DNA from: Planctomycetota bacterium
GTDB lineage: Bacteria > Planctomycetota > UBA8108 > JACQVS01
Direction of reading: 5' to 3'
Assembly: GCA_028280485.1 (NCBI GenBank)
Contig: JANQLS010000132.1
Coordinates: 1 to 64,000 of the forward strand
DNA length: 64,000 bases
Shown in pieces: positions 1-8,634 of the stretch. The notes beneath the pieces were generated by a model. That model was not told where the DNA came from and did not search any database. It worked only from the letters and a program-made list of their open reading frames with translations. A program made the position numbers and the translations under genes. Position 1 is the first letter of the stretch, and each line of letters begins with the position of its first letter.

Positions 1-2
1 CT

Positions 3-1535
3 AAGGGGCAAGTTCTTTACACCTTGGATGGCACGGATCCTCGTTTACCCGGTGGAGACGTCTCTCCACTCGCCCAAGTTGGAGCAGCGGGTGAAGAAAC
101 CGTTCTGGTCTCTGAGAGTGATACCGTAAAAGTTTTTGTGCCTCGCGATGAACGATTCGGCATGGATTGGATCGAAGCCAATTTTGATGATGATATTTGG
201 CCTGAAGGAGTTCAACCTCTGGGATACGAAGAACGTAATGGCTATCAAGAGCTCATCCAGTTCGATCTTCACGAGCAAATGTTTGAAAGGAATACGACGG
301 CCTACTTACGAGTGGAATTTGATGTTACGGATCCGGGAGCATTCGCCTTCTTATTCTTGGAAGCTAAGTACGATGATGCCTTCGCGGCCTTTATCAATGG
401 CAAATTAGTCAAGAGTGTCAATGTGCCTGAAGAGCTCCTTTGGAATTCCGAAGCGATCCGATCTCATTCAGATAGTCAGGCGAGAGTCTTCGAATCTTTT
501 ACTATCGACAACCCCAAGGATGTTTTAGTTCCGGGGAAAAATATATTGGCGATTCAAGCACTCAATAGGCGAGCTAACGATTCGGACTTTCTCTTCTCTG
601 CTCAGTTAGTGGGCACGGTGACGACTGGGAGTTCGATCGAATTGAATCGATCTACAAAACTTCTGGGGCGAACTCTCATCGATGGGAAATGGAGTGCACT
701 CGAAGAGCTCGATTACGTAGTTGACACCAACATTCCCCTTCGCGTGACAGAATTGATGTACCATCCGGCAGATCCGAGCATCGGCAGTCCTCACGATGCT
801 GATGAATTCGAATTCATCGAGTTACAAAACATCAGCTCAGAGTTTTTAGATATCTCGGAGATCCAACTCACAGGCGGAGTCGAGTTCGATTTTTCTGAAG
901 CCAGCCTTCAAGAACTCGAACCTGGGCAAGTGGTGTTGCTCGTCGAAAATATCGATGCTTTCGAAACTCGCTACAACACCTCTTCGATGACGATCTTGGG
1001 TGAATATTCCGGAAGGTTGAGTAACGGTAGTGAGAAACTAACTTTTACTGGCTTCTTAGGGGAGCCGATCTTAGAGTTTGAATACGACGATGCTTGGCAC
1101 GACAAGACTGATGGCGATGGCCCTTCGTTAGAGAAAATTGATCTCTTAGCTGGGCGAGAAACTTGGTCGTCAGGCGCTGCCTGGCGAGCGAGTGAGCAAG
1201 AATTGGGATCTCCCGGAGTTTCCCACTTTGAAGTGGATTCTGCGGGTGGACGCCAACGACCTGGAGATATCAATCAAGATCAACGATTGAACATCAATGA
1301 CTCGATCGCCTTGCTTCGTCTCTTGTTCCAAGGTCAAGTCATCTCTTTGCCTTGTGAAGGTGAAACCATCGCCTCGGGTGGGAATCGCTTGCTTGCAGAT
1401 CTCGATGGCAATGGAAATGTCGAGCCCAACGACGCCTTGCATATTTTGAGGTACTTATTCCTTCAAGGAACTCCTCCCGAGTTGGGAATCGAGTGTACCC
1501 CGATTATCAATTGCCCCGATCTGTGTTCACAGTAA
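3..1535 (+). CDS. Lamin-tail/dockerin-type secreted protein, C-terminal part (5' truncated by window)
   Basis: The reading frame is open to the window edge, so the true start lies upstream; the first in-window residues (QVLYTLDGTDPR) are the signature of the chitobiase/hexosaminidase C-terminal-like fold and confirm that translation runs in from outside. Order seen: YTLDGTDPR segment, a beta-rich domain (about residues 30-200), a second short 'GKWSALEE' segment, a lamin-tail domain starting at RVTELMYHP (about 240-400), then two dockerin-like calcium-binding repeats (GDINQDQRLNINDS and ADLDGNGNVEPNDA) and a Cys-containing tail. In planctomycete-type bacteria this architecture is typical of large CotH-kinase/lamin-tail surface proteins, so an upstream CotH or similar domain is likely but not visible. 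Probably exported and anchored or assembled through the dockerin-like repeats. Ends at a strong terminator shared with the convergent neighbour. Confidence 0.8.
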   Translation, partial: KGQVLYTLDGTDPRLPGGDVSPLAQVGAAGEETVLVSESDTVKVFVPRDERFGMDWIEANFDDDIWPEGVQPLGYEERNGYQELIQFDLHEQMFERNTTAYLRVEFDVTDPGAFAFLFLEAKYDDAFAAFINGKLVKSVNVPEELLWNSEAIRSHSDSQARVFESFTIDNPKDVLVPGKNILAIQALNRRANDSDFLFSAQLVGTVTTGSSIELNRSTKLLGRTLIDGKWSALEELDYVVDTNIPLRVTELMYHPADPSIGSPHDADEFEFIELQNISSEFLDISEIQLTGGVEFDFSEASLQELEPGQVVLLVENIDAFETRYNTSSMTILGEYSGRLSNGSEKLTFTGFLGEPILEFEYDDAWHDKTDGDGPSLEKIDLLAGRETWSSGAAWRASEQELGSPGVSHFEVDSAGGRQRPGDINQDQRLNINDSIALLRLLFQGQVISLPCEGETIASGGNRLLADLDGNGNVEPNDALHILRYLFLQGTPPELGIECTPIINCPDLCSQ

Positions 1536-1557
1536 TCACAGTAAAGTAAAGCTCGAT

Positions 1558-1607
1558 ACAAAAAAAGCCGTCGAAGTTCACTCTCGAACTTCGACGGCTT
1601 TTTTTTT
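1558..1607. terminator. Bidirectional rho-independent terminator
   Basis: A perfect 14-bp stem (AGCCGTCGAAGTTC with its reverse complement) closes a 6-nt loop and is flanked by seven A residues on the left and nine T residues on the right, so it can terminate both strands. It sits between the convergent dockerin-type genes ending at 1535 and 1640. Confidence 0.93.
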
Positions 1608-1639
1608 GTTTTAAAGATCACCTTGTGATGTTGTGAGCT

Positions 1640-2596
1640 TTAGCAATTCTCATAGACACATTCAGCTAAGGTATCCTCCGTTGGATCTTTGCCACAAACA
1701 TCAGGCCCCGGAGCCGGCACCGTTCCACTGAGGAATTGATAGGTGAGGGAATTGATCGTATCGGAGATGTCGACCTCACCGTCATCATTTGAATCAGCTG
1801 CGTCGGGGCATAAAAATTCACCTTTGCCTAAGAAGAGAACTTCTAAGGTGATGATCGGGTCGGTCAGATCGAATGTTCCATCGACATTCGCGTCGCCTCG
1901 CTTAAAAGCCTGAGCGTTAACGGTAAGCATGCACTCGTTCAGAGTGAGTCCATTTTCGGTGGTGACTGAGCTTACGGTAGTGTCACTGTTGAAGCTCACT
2001 TTATTGAAGACGGGTTGGCCATCTCCCTGAAGGCCTTCGGTAAAGAAGAGGCGAACGCCTTCGCCTTCTTGTCCCTGAGGAACGGTGACTTCAAATGTGA
2101 TTTTTAAGACTCGAGTACTTCCCGTAGGCAATGTCCCTGAGGGAGGGTCCAAAAGAAGAGAACCGACCACGCCATCTCCTTGTGGTCCGCCGTTGAGGGG
2201 GCCACTGATGGGATCCAATTCTGGGTCGACCGTTTGAGCTGCGTTGATAAAGACGGTCTGACCGATGAGTTCAGAGGCACAGTTTGAATTACAACCGACA
2301 AAAGCAGTATCGGTGAAAGTAATGTTAGCGCCCTCACCCGACAGGCCGAAGGACCAGCCGCTCGCCCCTTCGTCTGGAGTTTCGATCGTTACGAAAGCTT
2401 CGACTTCAACGATCTCGCCGGGAGCTCCAAAAACCTCACCGCCGCATTCGGAGCCCTCGATTTCAAAACCGAGGATGGCCGATTGAGCTTGAGTTGTTTC
2501 ACTGATCATTGTGAAACCAGCTAACAGAACGATCCATCCCAATATCTTTAAAGAAGAGCCTGATTTTTGACCGAAGAGTTTCAACGAGCTCAACAT
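1640..2596 (-). CDS. Secreted cohesin-like/dockerin-type protein
   Basis: A 318-residue protein with a signal peptide (basic N-terminus, hydrophobic ILGWIVLLAGFTM, cleavage near TQAQS about residue 38). Residues about 40-225 form a Gly/Thr-rich all-beta domain resembling cohesin-type carbohydrate-binding folds, followed by two dockerin-like repeats (GDANVDGTFDLTDP and DSNDDGEVDISDT) and a Cys-rich C-terminus. The same repeats and Cys-rich tail occur in the convergent neighbour, so the two are probably extracellular proteins of one family type. Substrate unknown. ATG start at 2596 gives the signal peptide directly. The beta-domain assignment is by pattern, not by alignment. Confidence 0.75.
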   Translation of the reverse strand: MLSSLKLFGQKSGSSLKILGWIVLLAGFTMISETTQAQSAILGFEIEGSECGGEVFGAPGEIVEVEAFVTIETPDEGASGWSFGLSGEGANITFTDTAFVGCNSNCASELIGQTVFINAAQTVDPELDPISGPLNGGPQGDGVVGSLLLDPPSGTLPTGSTRVLKITFEVTVPQGQEGEGVRLFFTEGLQGDGQPVFNKVSFNSDTTVSSVTTENGLTLNECMLTVNAQAFKRGDANVDGTFDLTDPIITLEVLFLGKGEFLCPDAADSNDDGEVDISDTINSLTYQFLSGTVPAPGPDVCGKDPTEDTLAECVYENC

Positions 2597-3512
2597 TTTT
2601 CTTCCCTCTCGTTTTGCATTTATCCTTATTCACTCCTATGAGCCTTAGTGAGGTCGATCACTTGATCTGTGACACGAAAACTAAACAATGAAGAGTGTGG
2701 ATGAAATTTGGAACTATTCACTTAGTAGACCCAGTGCTCGAGATTGTAATCGACAAACTAGGATGGGCTCAACTGGTGAATTTAAATTCCTTAATATCGT
2801 AAGATTTTCGAGCTTTTCTCTCCGTTTGAAGCTCTATTGCTTAGAACTTTTATAGATGTTTTGCTGGTATTTCAAACACATTGGGGGTGTTGACCCATCA
2901 TCAAAACGGGTTCATTCGTCAAAAGCGCCGGTGAGAAGTAAATACGTATGAACGTTATCCCTCGCACAGAAATAATGGTCGCTTCGCTCCTTCGTGCAAG
3001 TAAGCCTTCGACTTACGCACTCCCTCCGTAATAATGGTCGCTTCGCTCCTTCGTGCAAGTAAGCCTTCGGCTTACGCACTCCCTAAAGATTCGGGCTTGG
3101 ATAGTCGTTTTTACCTGAAAGGCAAGTCGGTGCCTTAAGCGAAGCCCTGAACTCAAAGGGAAACGTACGGGTTTGCTATTTAATATTGAAAGCTGAAAGC
3201 GCCTAGGAAGCCCGAAGCTTTAGCGAGGGATCGGCATCAAGAGTTACTGAAAAGCGCTTCGGTCTTTTGGGCCGGGAGCCAGCGGTCAGGTGTTTTATCG
3301 TTTTAAAATGGGACACTGCATGAGGCGTAGCGTGAGCGCCTTCTCACATAAAATCAGTGAAAATTGGTATGCGAATTAGCCTGAGGTCAATAGTGCCTTC
3401 TTTAGCGCATGGGGCGAGTTCATGATGGGGAAATCTATCAGATTGGGCTTGAGGCAAATTTTGGAGTAGAGCGTGGCTGCTGTTCCGGCTCACGGGGTGA
3501 GCCGACTACTAT
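2597..3512. other. 916-bp gene-free gap with palindromic repeats
   Basis: No convincing coding frame was found. The gap holds the tandem hairpin unit at 2971-3084 and, near its end, a GGCTCAC/GTGAGCC hairpin at about 3489-3505 just beyond the stop of the TPR scaffold gene. Short GC-rich, codon-poor stretches rich in CGCTTCG/AAGCGC words fill 3120-3480. It contains the upstream region of the cohesin-like gene (2597-2700). Confidence 0.6.
2971..3084. repeat. Two-copy tandem 55-bp palindromic repeat (period 59)
   Basis: Two copies of a 55-bp unit (2971-3025 and 3030-3084) differ at one visible base (CGACTTAC versus CGGCTTAC) and are separated by 4 bp. Each contains the hairpin GTAAGCCTTCG[A/G]CTTAC and an internal CGCTTCGCTCC word. 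Non-coding, REP-like. Confidence 0.85.
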
Positions 3513-6500
3513 TTATTCCTCAGAACTACTGTCTTGAGATTTTAATTTTGCTAGTCGTTGAGCTGCTCCACCTAAGGCTCGTTTCACTTTGAACTCGCCA
3601 TCCGTTGAGGAAGTGGGTTCCTCATTTGATGATGGATCTTGGGGGGGATTTTCCGTTGAATCTTCGAGAGGTTCAGGTGAAGAATCCTTGCCTCCTTTTA
3701 GAGCAGCTAGTTTAGCTGCAGCACCACCCAGAGCTCTTTTGACTTTGATCTCCCCTCCTGCGGATGCCGCTTCTCCATTCGGTTCGTTCGTTGAAGGTTC
3801 AACTGAAGTTGACTCTGAAGCGGGTTGAGAAGGTTTCCCGCCGCCTTTGAGTTGAGCCAATTTTGCGGCTGCGCCACCGAGTGCTTTTTTCTGCAGCTGA
3901 ATTCCTCCATCACTCGATGAACTCTCCGCGGTGGGAGCTGGTTCTGGAGAGGGCGTCTCTTGTGAAGCAGGGAAGCCTTCACTCGATCCAGAAGATGATT
4001 GGGAGAGGGCTTTGAGCTTCGCGCTGGCATTACCTAATGAAACTTTTTTGGTGCGGCCGTCATTCTTGGAGATGATTTGAGTCGATTCATCTTCATCAGC
4101 ATTAGAGTTGGCTCCTGGATCTGAATCAGGACTAGAAGGATTCTGTAATTTCTTTAAACCTAAGGTGCTCTTACTGACGCCGCCCTTAATCACGTGTTCT
4201 CCTGAATTCTCTCTCGGAGAACTCGGTCCTGTTTTTAGAGTTTTTAAGCGAGTTGAGATGTTGGAAACAGCCTTAGCCTGTAAAGCGGGTCGAGCTTGGA
4301 ACGCTTCTTTGCTTGAAAGCGGTTTTGCTTGGCCTGAAGTTTTGGCTTCTTGGCTTGGAGTCGGTTGAGGAGGATTTAATGCTTCCTCAATTTTAGCTTG
4401 TAGCTTCACGATACGAGGATCACCCGGGGCATCGCAAAAGGCTCTTTCAATCGCCTTTTTAGCTGACCCGTAGTTGAGTTGTTGGATTGCTGATTCTGCT
4501 GCAGTCAAAAGGAGATCGAGACCTTCTTCTTTGTCTCCAGAGTCTAAGTAACAAATTCCAACTAAAATAGAAATCTCACTCGAGTCTTTGGTAATTTCAT
4601 CAAGCTGACTGAGAACTTCACGAGCTTTTTTCCGGTGGTATCCCATCAGATCTAAGCGAATGGAGGCCTCTAATCGTAAAGCCGCTCCCTCGAGATCACC
4701 GGCGTTTTTCAAGCACTCAGCTAAGCCGAGTAAGCCATTGCGGTGGTAGGGGGCTACTTCCAAGAGACGCGCCCAGGCTTCTCGAGTAGTCTTCGGATCT
4801 TCGTGCTTAACGGCTAAGCGGGCGATCTCTTCGATTTCATTGACAGCTTGATCCACTTTTGATTGTCGACGGTAGTGCTCGGCAAGCTCCCAACGGTGGT
4901 CGTAAACATCGGGTTCTAAAGCGAGCAACTTTTTCCTGGAGTCGAGTAATAAGAATTCGTTCTCTTCGATTTCAAGCTGTCGAATGTATTCTTTGATTGT
5001 GCTGACGGCTTCACGATTTTTTCCCTCTCTGAGGTAGAAGTCGACTAGCCATCGACTTGAAATCATGTTACCGGGGTCGAGTTGCCTTCGGGTTCGATGG
5101 AGCCAAGCTAACTTTTCATCATCCCGAACTTCACCTTCGAGGGCGGTTCCTAAAATTCCATTGATGTGATTGAGTGCCGACTCTGTGTCCCGTTGATCGA
5201 GGTAGAGCTCGACAAGCTTGATTCGAATCTCAGGACTTTCATTTCCCTCGGCAAACAAGCGTTGGTAGGAAGCTAAAGCTTTTGCAGGATCTTTGAGTTG
5301 TTCCAATTGAGAAGGATCTGAGGCGACCTCTTTTGCCACCAATTCTTGGTCGCCCGCACGCTCGGCAAACTGGATGAGTTCCCTTCTAAGTTGGGAGTTA
5401 TCCAAACCTAAGCTCCTCACCTTGATTAGTACGTTGATCGCTTCAGTGAGGCCTTCCTTCTCGGCTAATAATTCGGCTCCTTCGATAGCCAATTGCAGGG
5501 CATCATCTTCTCGTTCACCTTCGATGAGTAGACTGATAAGTTTATACCTCACCGACAGGTTTTCCGGTTGAATATCGATGACACGATGAAATGCACGAAT
5601 CGCGCTCTTCTGACGGTACTGATGGATACACTTATCAGCAAAGTCGAGAAAGAGTTGAATGGCTTCGTCGTAGTTTTCGATACTGGCATTGCACTCAGCG
5701 AGTTTGAACTGAACATCGAAATCGTCGAGACCACGTTGGATGGCGCGCATCAAGATGCGTCGAGCTTTTTCGTGATTTCCTTCTGCACTCGTATCCACTC
5801 CCAATTGGTACATTTGAATTGGATTGATCATATCGATCTCACCATTCAATTCTAAGTAACGGAAGACACGTAGGGCTTGGAAGGGAGAGATTTCGGATTG
5901 CTCGATAACTTCTTCGAGATCTTTCAAACCATCGATGTTCGTGAGAACTGCCAGTTCCTCTGGATAGGCTTCCGGTTCACTGTAGTAGTGCATGCCCTGG
6001 GGAGTGGCATAGTAGATATCTAAAAAGTTGGGGCGATTCGCTTTGACCGTTTCCCAGTCTTCTAGGCGCTCTAAGGCTTCCAAGATGACATCTTCGCCAT
6101 CAAAGGAGAGTTCGAAGGTCTCAGAAAGTTCGTTGTTGAAGCCTTCGACTCGTTCGTGTGCTTCATGAGGTACGAACTGGTAACCCACCAAAGCTCCCGT
6201 AAACAATAGGCAAGTCTGCTCAGTGACGGTAAAGACGATTTGTTCAAGTAGAGTTTCATCTTCGATGAGATTTCGCTCCAAGAGAGCTCTTCCCACGGAT
6301 TCGCCTGTTTTTTGAGATCGTTTTTGAGCTTTCTTTAATTCTTTATCGCTGACTTGTCCGGTATTTAGAAAGCTCCTCAAAAGAACGGAGTCTTCGTCCT
6401 CACAATCTAAATCGATGATGCAACCTTCGATGAACAACACTCGGGTCGTCGCATGTTCATTCAGTTCGACGATGAGGGTGCCCGTAGATTTTTGATCGAC

Positions 6501-6578
6501 CCAGGCGAAGAAGTCTCGCGAGAATTGGGCTTGTACATTTTCTAATTGAGCTTGGGTTTGTACAGTTTCAGTGCTCAT
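3513..6578 (-). CDS. DUF4388-TPR scaffold protein with C-terminal GGAAAKL repeats
   Basis: A 1021-residue cytoplasmic protein with no signal peptide. Residues about 14-165 resemble the DUF4388 (PatA N-terminal-like) domain joined to a short helical region (SDKELKKAQKRSQKTGESVG) seen in gliding or secretion-regulator proteins. Residues about 250-760 are tetratricopeptide-like helices (for example YQLGVDTSAEGNHEKARRIL). The last third is low-complexity Ser/Pro/Glu linker that carries at least four copies of a basic motif, K[VL]KRALGGAAAKLAALKGG-like, at roughly 3525-4060. The TPR part suggests a protein-protein scaffold; the short C-terminal motifs look like repeated docking peptides. No partner can be named. 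The gene stands alone, with an ATG at 6578. Confidence 0.7.
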   Translation of the reverse strand: MSTETVQTQAQLENVQAQFSRDFFAWVDQKSTGTLIVELNEHATTRVLFIEGCIIDLDCEDEDSVLLRSFLNTGQVSDKELKKAQKRSQKTGESVGRALLERNLIEDETLLEQIVFTVTEQTCLLFTGALVGYQFVPHEAHERVEGFNNELSETFELSFDGEDVILEALERLEDWETVKANRPNFLDIYYATPQGMHYYSEPEAYPEELAVLTNIDGLKDLEEVIEQSEISPFQALRVFRYLELNGEIDMINPIQMYQLGVDTSAEGNHEKARRILMRAIQRGLDDFDVQFKLAECNASIENYDEAIQLFLDFADKCIHQYRQKSAIRAFHRVIDIQPENLSVRYKLISLLIEGEREDDALQLAIEGAELLAEKEGLTEAINVLIKVRSLGLDNSQLRRELIQFAERAGDQELVAKEVASDPSQLEQLKDPAKALASYQRLFAEGNESPEIRIKLVELYLDQRDTESALNHINGILGTALEGEVRDDEKLAWLHRTRRQLDPGNMISSRWLVDFYLREGKNREAVSTIKEYIRQLEIEENEFLLLDSRKKLLALEPDVYDHRWELAEHYRRQSKVDQAVNEIEEIARLAVKHEDPKTTREAWARLLEVAPYHRNGLLGLAECLKNAGDLEGAALRLEASIRLDLMGYHRKKAREVLSQLDEITKDSSEISILVGICYLDSGDKEEGLDLLLTAAESAIQQLNYGSAKKAIERAFCDAPGDPRIVKLQAKIEEALNPPQPTPSQEAKTSGQAKPLSSKEAFQARPALQAKAVSNISTRLKTLKTGPSSPRENSGEHVIKGGVSKSTLGLKKLQNPSSPDSDPGANSNADEDESTQIISKNDGRTKKVSLGNASAKLKALSQSSSGSSEGFPASQETPSPEPAPTAESSSSDGGIQLQKKALGGAAAKLAQLKGGGKPSQPASESTSVEPSTNEPNGEAASAGGEIKVKRALGGAAAKLAALKGGKDSSPEPLEDSTENPPQDPSSNEEPTSSTDGEFKVKRALGGAAQRLAKLKSQDSSSEE

Positions 6579-6930
6579 GATTTTGGGCGTAAATTAAGCT
6601 CTTTAAAAGCGTTTCATTGAAGGCCTGCGCAGTGATCAGGCGTAATCATTCCCCCAGTGATCTTCAAAAAGTCAATTGGAGATCAACACAGGATTTGCTG
6701 AAAAAGACTATCATCTCTTCAGGAGTTAGGCCGGCGGGGAGGATTATCAGAATGGGGGAGGGGCTAATTTATTTGTGTGGGATCACACAAATCAGGAAGA
6801 AAGACCCTAAGTCTTTCTTCCATCGACACTGCCATAGGCTAAAAGCCAATGTTTATGAAGCGGCGCCGCAGTCCTTTAGGGCTATGCCAAAGGCACAGGC
6901 AGAACTGCTTGGAGCGATTGAATAAAGTAA
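6579..6930. other. 352-bp gap, no gene recognised
   Basis: Contains the promoter side of the DUF4388-TPR gene (6579-6650) and the 3' side of the HEAT/TPR gene. A near-perfect hairpin GAAGAAAGAC..GTCTTTCTTC lies at about 6796-6822. A 102-codon plus-strand frame at 6617 has no family signature and was not accepted. Confidence 0.5.
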
Positions 6931-8508
6931 CTAAGTCTCGAGAAGTTTCAGTATGTCTAAATATTTCTGTTCTTTTCGTAAGTTTTCTAAATCGGGATCT
7001 TTTCGAATGTGGCTGGCATCATCGAAACCAGCTTTAACGGAAGCTTCGAGGGCTTCCAAGGCTTCCGGAATTTTACCGGAAAGAGAATAAGCGCAGGAAA
7101 GATTATAAAGTGTCAAAGTATCAGTAGGTCGAAGTCGTCTCGCGGTCTCAAAATGCTCGATCGATTTCTCGTAATCTTTCATCAACAAGTAGGCGAAAGC
7201 GATGCGGTAGTTGGCGCGGAAATCGAAAGGGCTCTTATCGAGTACCTTCCTAAATTCTTGGACGGCTAAAGCGTATTTCTTTTCTTGGACGAATTGAATT
7301 CCTTTCAAAAGGAAAAAGTCTCTAGAGATCTCAGGGATCTTCATGAGCTCGGGAGTGCTCCTTCGTTGAAGATCTTGAATTGCAGTTACATCGCCTAAGC
7401 CCGCTAATGCTTCAGCTGCAGTCACTTGTACTCGGATGCTTTTTTCGGGACCGTTCTCATCGACGATACGATGGAGAGTTGGGATAGCACGTTCTCCCGC
7501 GGTACGCCCGTACTCGATAATATGTTGGCGCTTTTGGCGAAATTTAAGTTTGTGGTAATTTGAAAAATCGATTCCCGTAACTTCAGCTAAGCGAGGATGT
7601 ATTCTCCAAGTCAGTAAATTGAGGTAAACCTGTTGGGGAGGAGAGGGTTTCTCTCGGTTCCAGCGCTCGCGGAGAAATTTTAATCCTAAGTCTCCATAAA
7701 TAAAGAACGAGTCTTCGGCTAATCGACGAATCCGAAAATCCTTCGAGCCTAAATCTTTAATCATGTCATTAAAGTGTTGGGAGAGTGAGGAAGGTATTGA
7801 GAGAGCCTTATCCGAAGGCGTAGCGACTTGATAGAGAAGGATTTTTGCTGGACCTTCTGCGTAATCTTTAAAAGCCTTGGAGCGGCTTGAGGTCGGGTTG
7901 AGGCTATTCTTTAGTGACGGCAGAAAATCATTAAATAGGGTGAGGTATTTCTTTTGTAACGAAGGTGCTGCGAATTCTTTTCTTCTTAGAAGATTGCGGG
8001 CCCCCAGGGGGAATGATTTCGAATACTGGCGTTGCGTCCGTTGAATTCGAGGCAATCGTTCTGCGAGTGATTCCCTTATTTTTTTCAATCGTGTTCGGAT
8101 CTCTTCTTTTTGGGCATCCGAGAATTCTCGCCTAGGATCCTTGAGCGCTTCTTCGAGAAGATTGAACTCTTCTTCCTCTGCGAACCTCAGTTTGAGGTCG
8201 GCCTCTAAGGATAAAACTCGGGATTCGATGAGTTCTTCAGTAATGTGAAGTAGTTGTGTGAAGAGTTCAGATGAAGCATTTTGAATATGTTGAAGCAAGG
8301 GCTCAAGGGCCGCCTCACCTTGCTCTCTGATTCTGACTTCAGCTCGTTGTTGAGTGAAGGGATCTTTGGAGCTTAGCTGTTGGACTAATCGATCCAATTC
8401 ACCGAGGTCATTGGTCTTTGCGAGTAGAGGAGCACTCAAGCAGAGGAGTCCGCAGAGGATAGCGGTTGAGATCAAGGCTAAGACTGAATGGATTTTCTGA
8501 ATGGGCAT
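6931..8508 (-). CDS. Exported HEAT-repeat/TPR protein
   Basis: A 525-residue protein with an N-terminal signal peptide (hydrophobic LALISTAILCGLLCLSAP, about residues 9-27). The middle part (about 230-390) has HEAT-like helical pairs (GSKDFRIRRLAEDSFFIYG, RVQVTAAEALAGLGDVTAI). Residues about 400-515 form two to three canonical TPRs (KKYALAVQEFRKVLDKSP, KDYEKSIEHFETARRLRP, GKIPEALEALEASVKAG). Such proteins act as periplasmic binding scaffolds; no enzymatic motif is visible. The ATG at 8508 gives the signal peptide directly. Confidence 0.72.
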   Translation of the reverse strand: MPIQKIHSVLALISTAILCGLLCLSAPLLAKTNDLGELDRLVQQLSSKDPFTQQRAEVRIREQGEAALEPLLQHIQNASSELFTQLLHITEELIESRVLSLEADLKLRFAEEEEFNLLEEALKDPRREFSDAQKEEIRTRLKKIRESLAERLPRIQRTQRQYSKSFPLGARNLLRRKEFAAPSLQKKYLTLFNDFLPSLKNSLNPTSSRSKAFKDYAEGPAKILLYQVATPSDKALSIPSSLSQHFNDMIKDLGSKDFRIRRLAEDSFFIYGDLGLKFLRERWNREKPSPPQQVYLNLLTWRIHPRLAEVTGIDFSNYHKLKFRQKRQHIIEYGRTAGERAIPTLHRIVDENGPEKSIRVQVTAAEALAGLGDVTAIQDLQRRSTPELMKIPEISRDFFLLKGIQFVQEKKYALAVQEFRKVLDKSPFDFRANYRIAFAYLLMKDYEKSIEHFETARRLRPTDTLTLYNLSCAYSLSGKIPEALEALEASVKAGFDDASHIRKDPDLENLRKEQKYLDILKLLET

Positions 8509-8634
8509 CAGAATGTTGGCACTTTTGTCCTTGTCGAAGAGGCTCTATATCGGAGAAGAACTCCGTGATTTAGCCCTAACGGATTGCAGCTTAAAAAATG
8601 TCTCAAAAGACAGCTTTGAATCTGCCTTTTGAGT

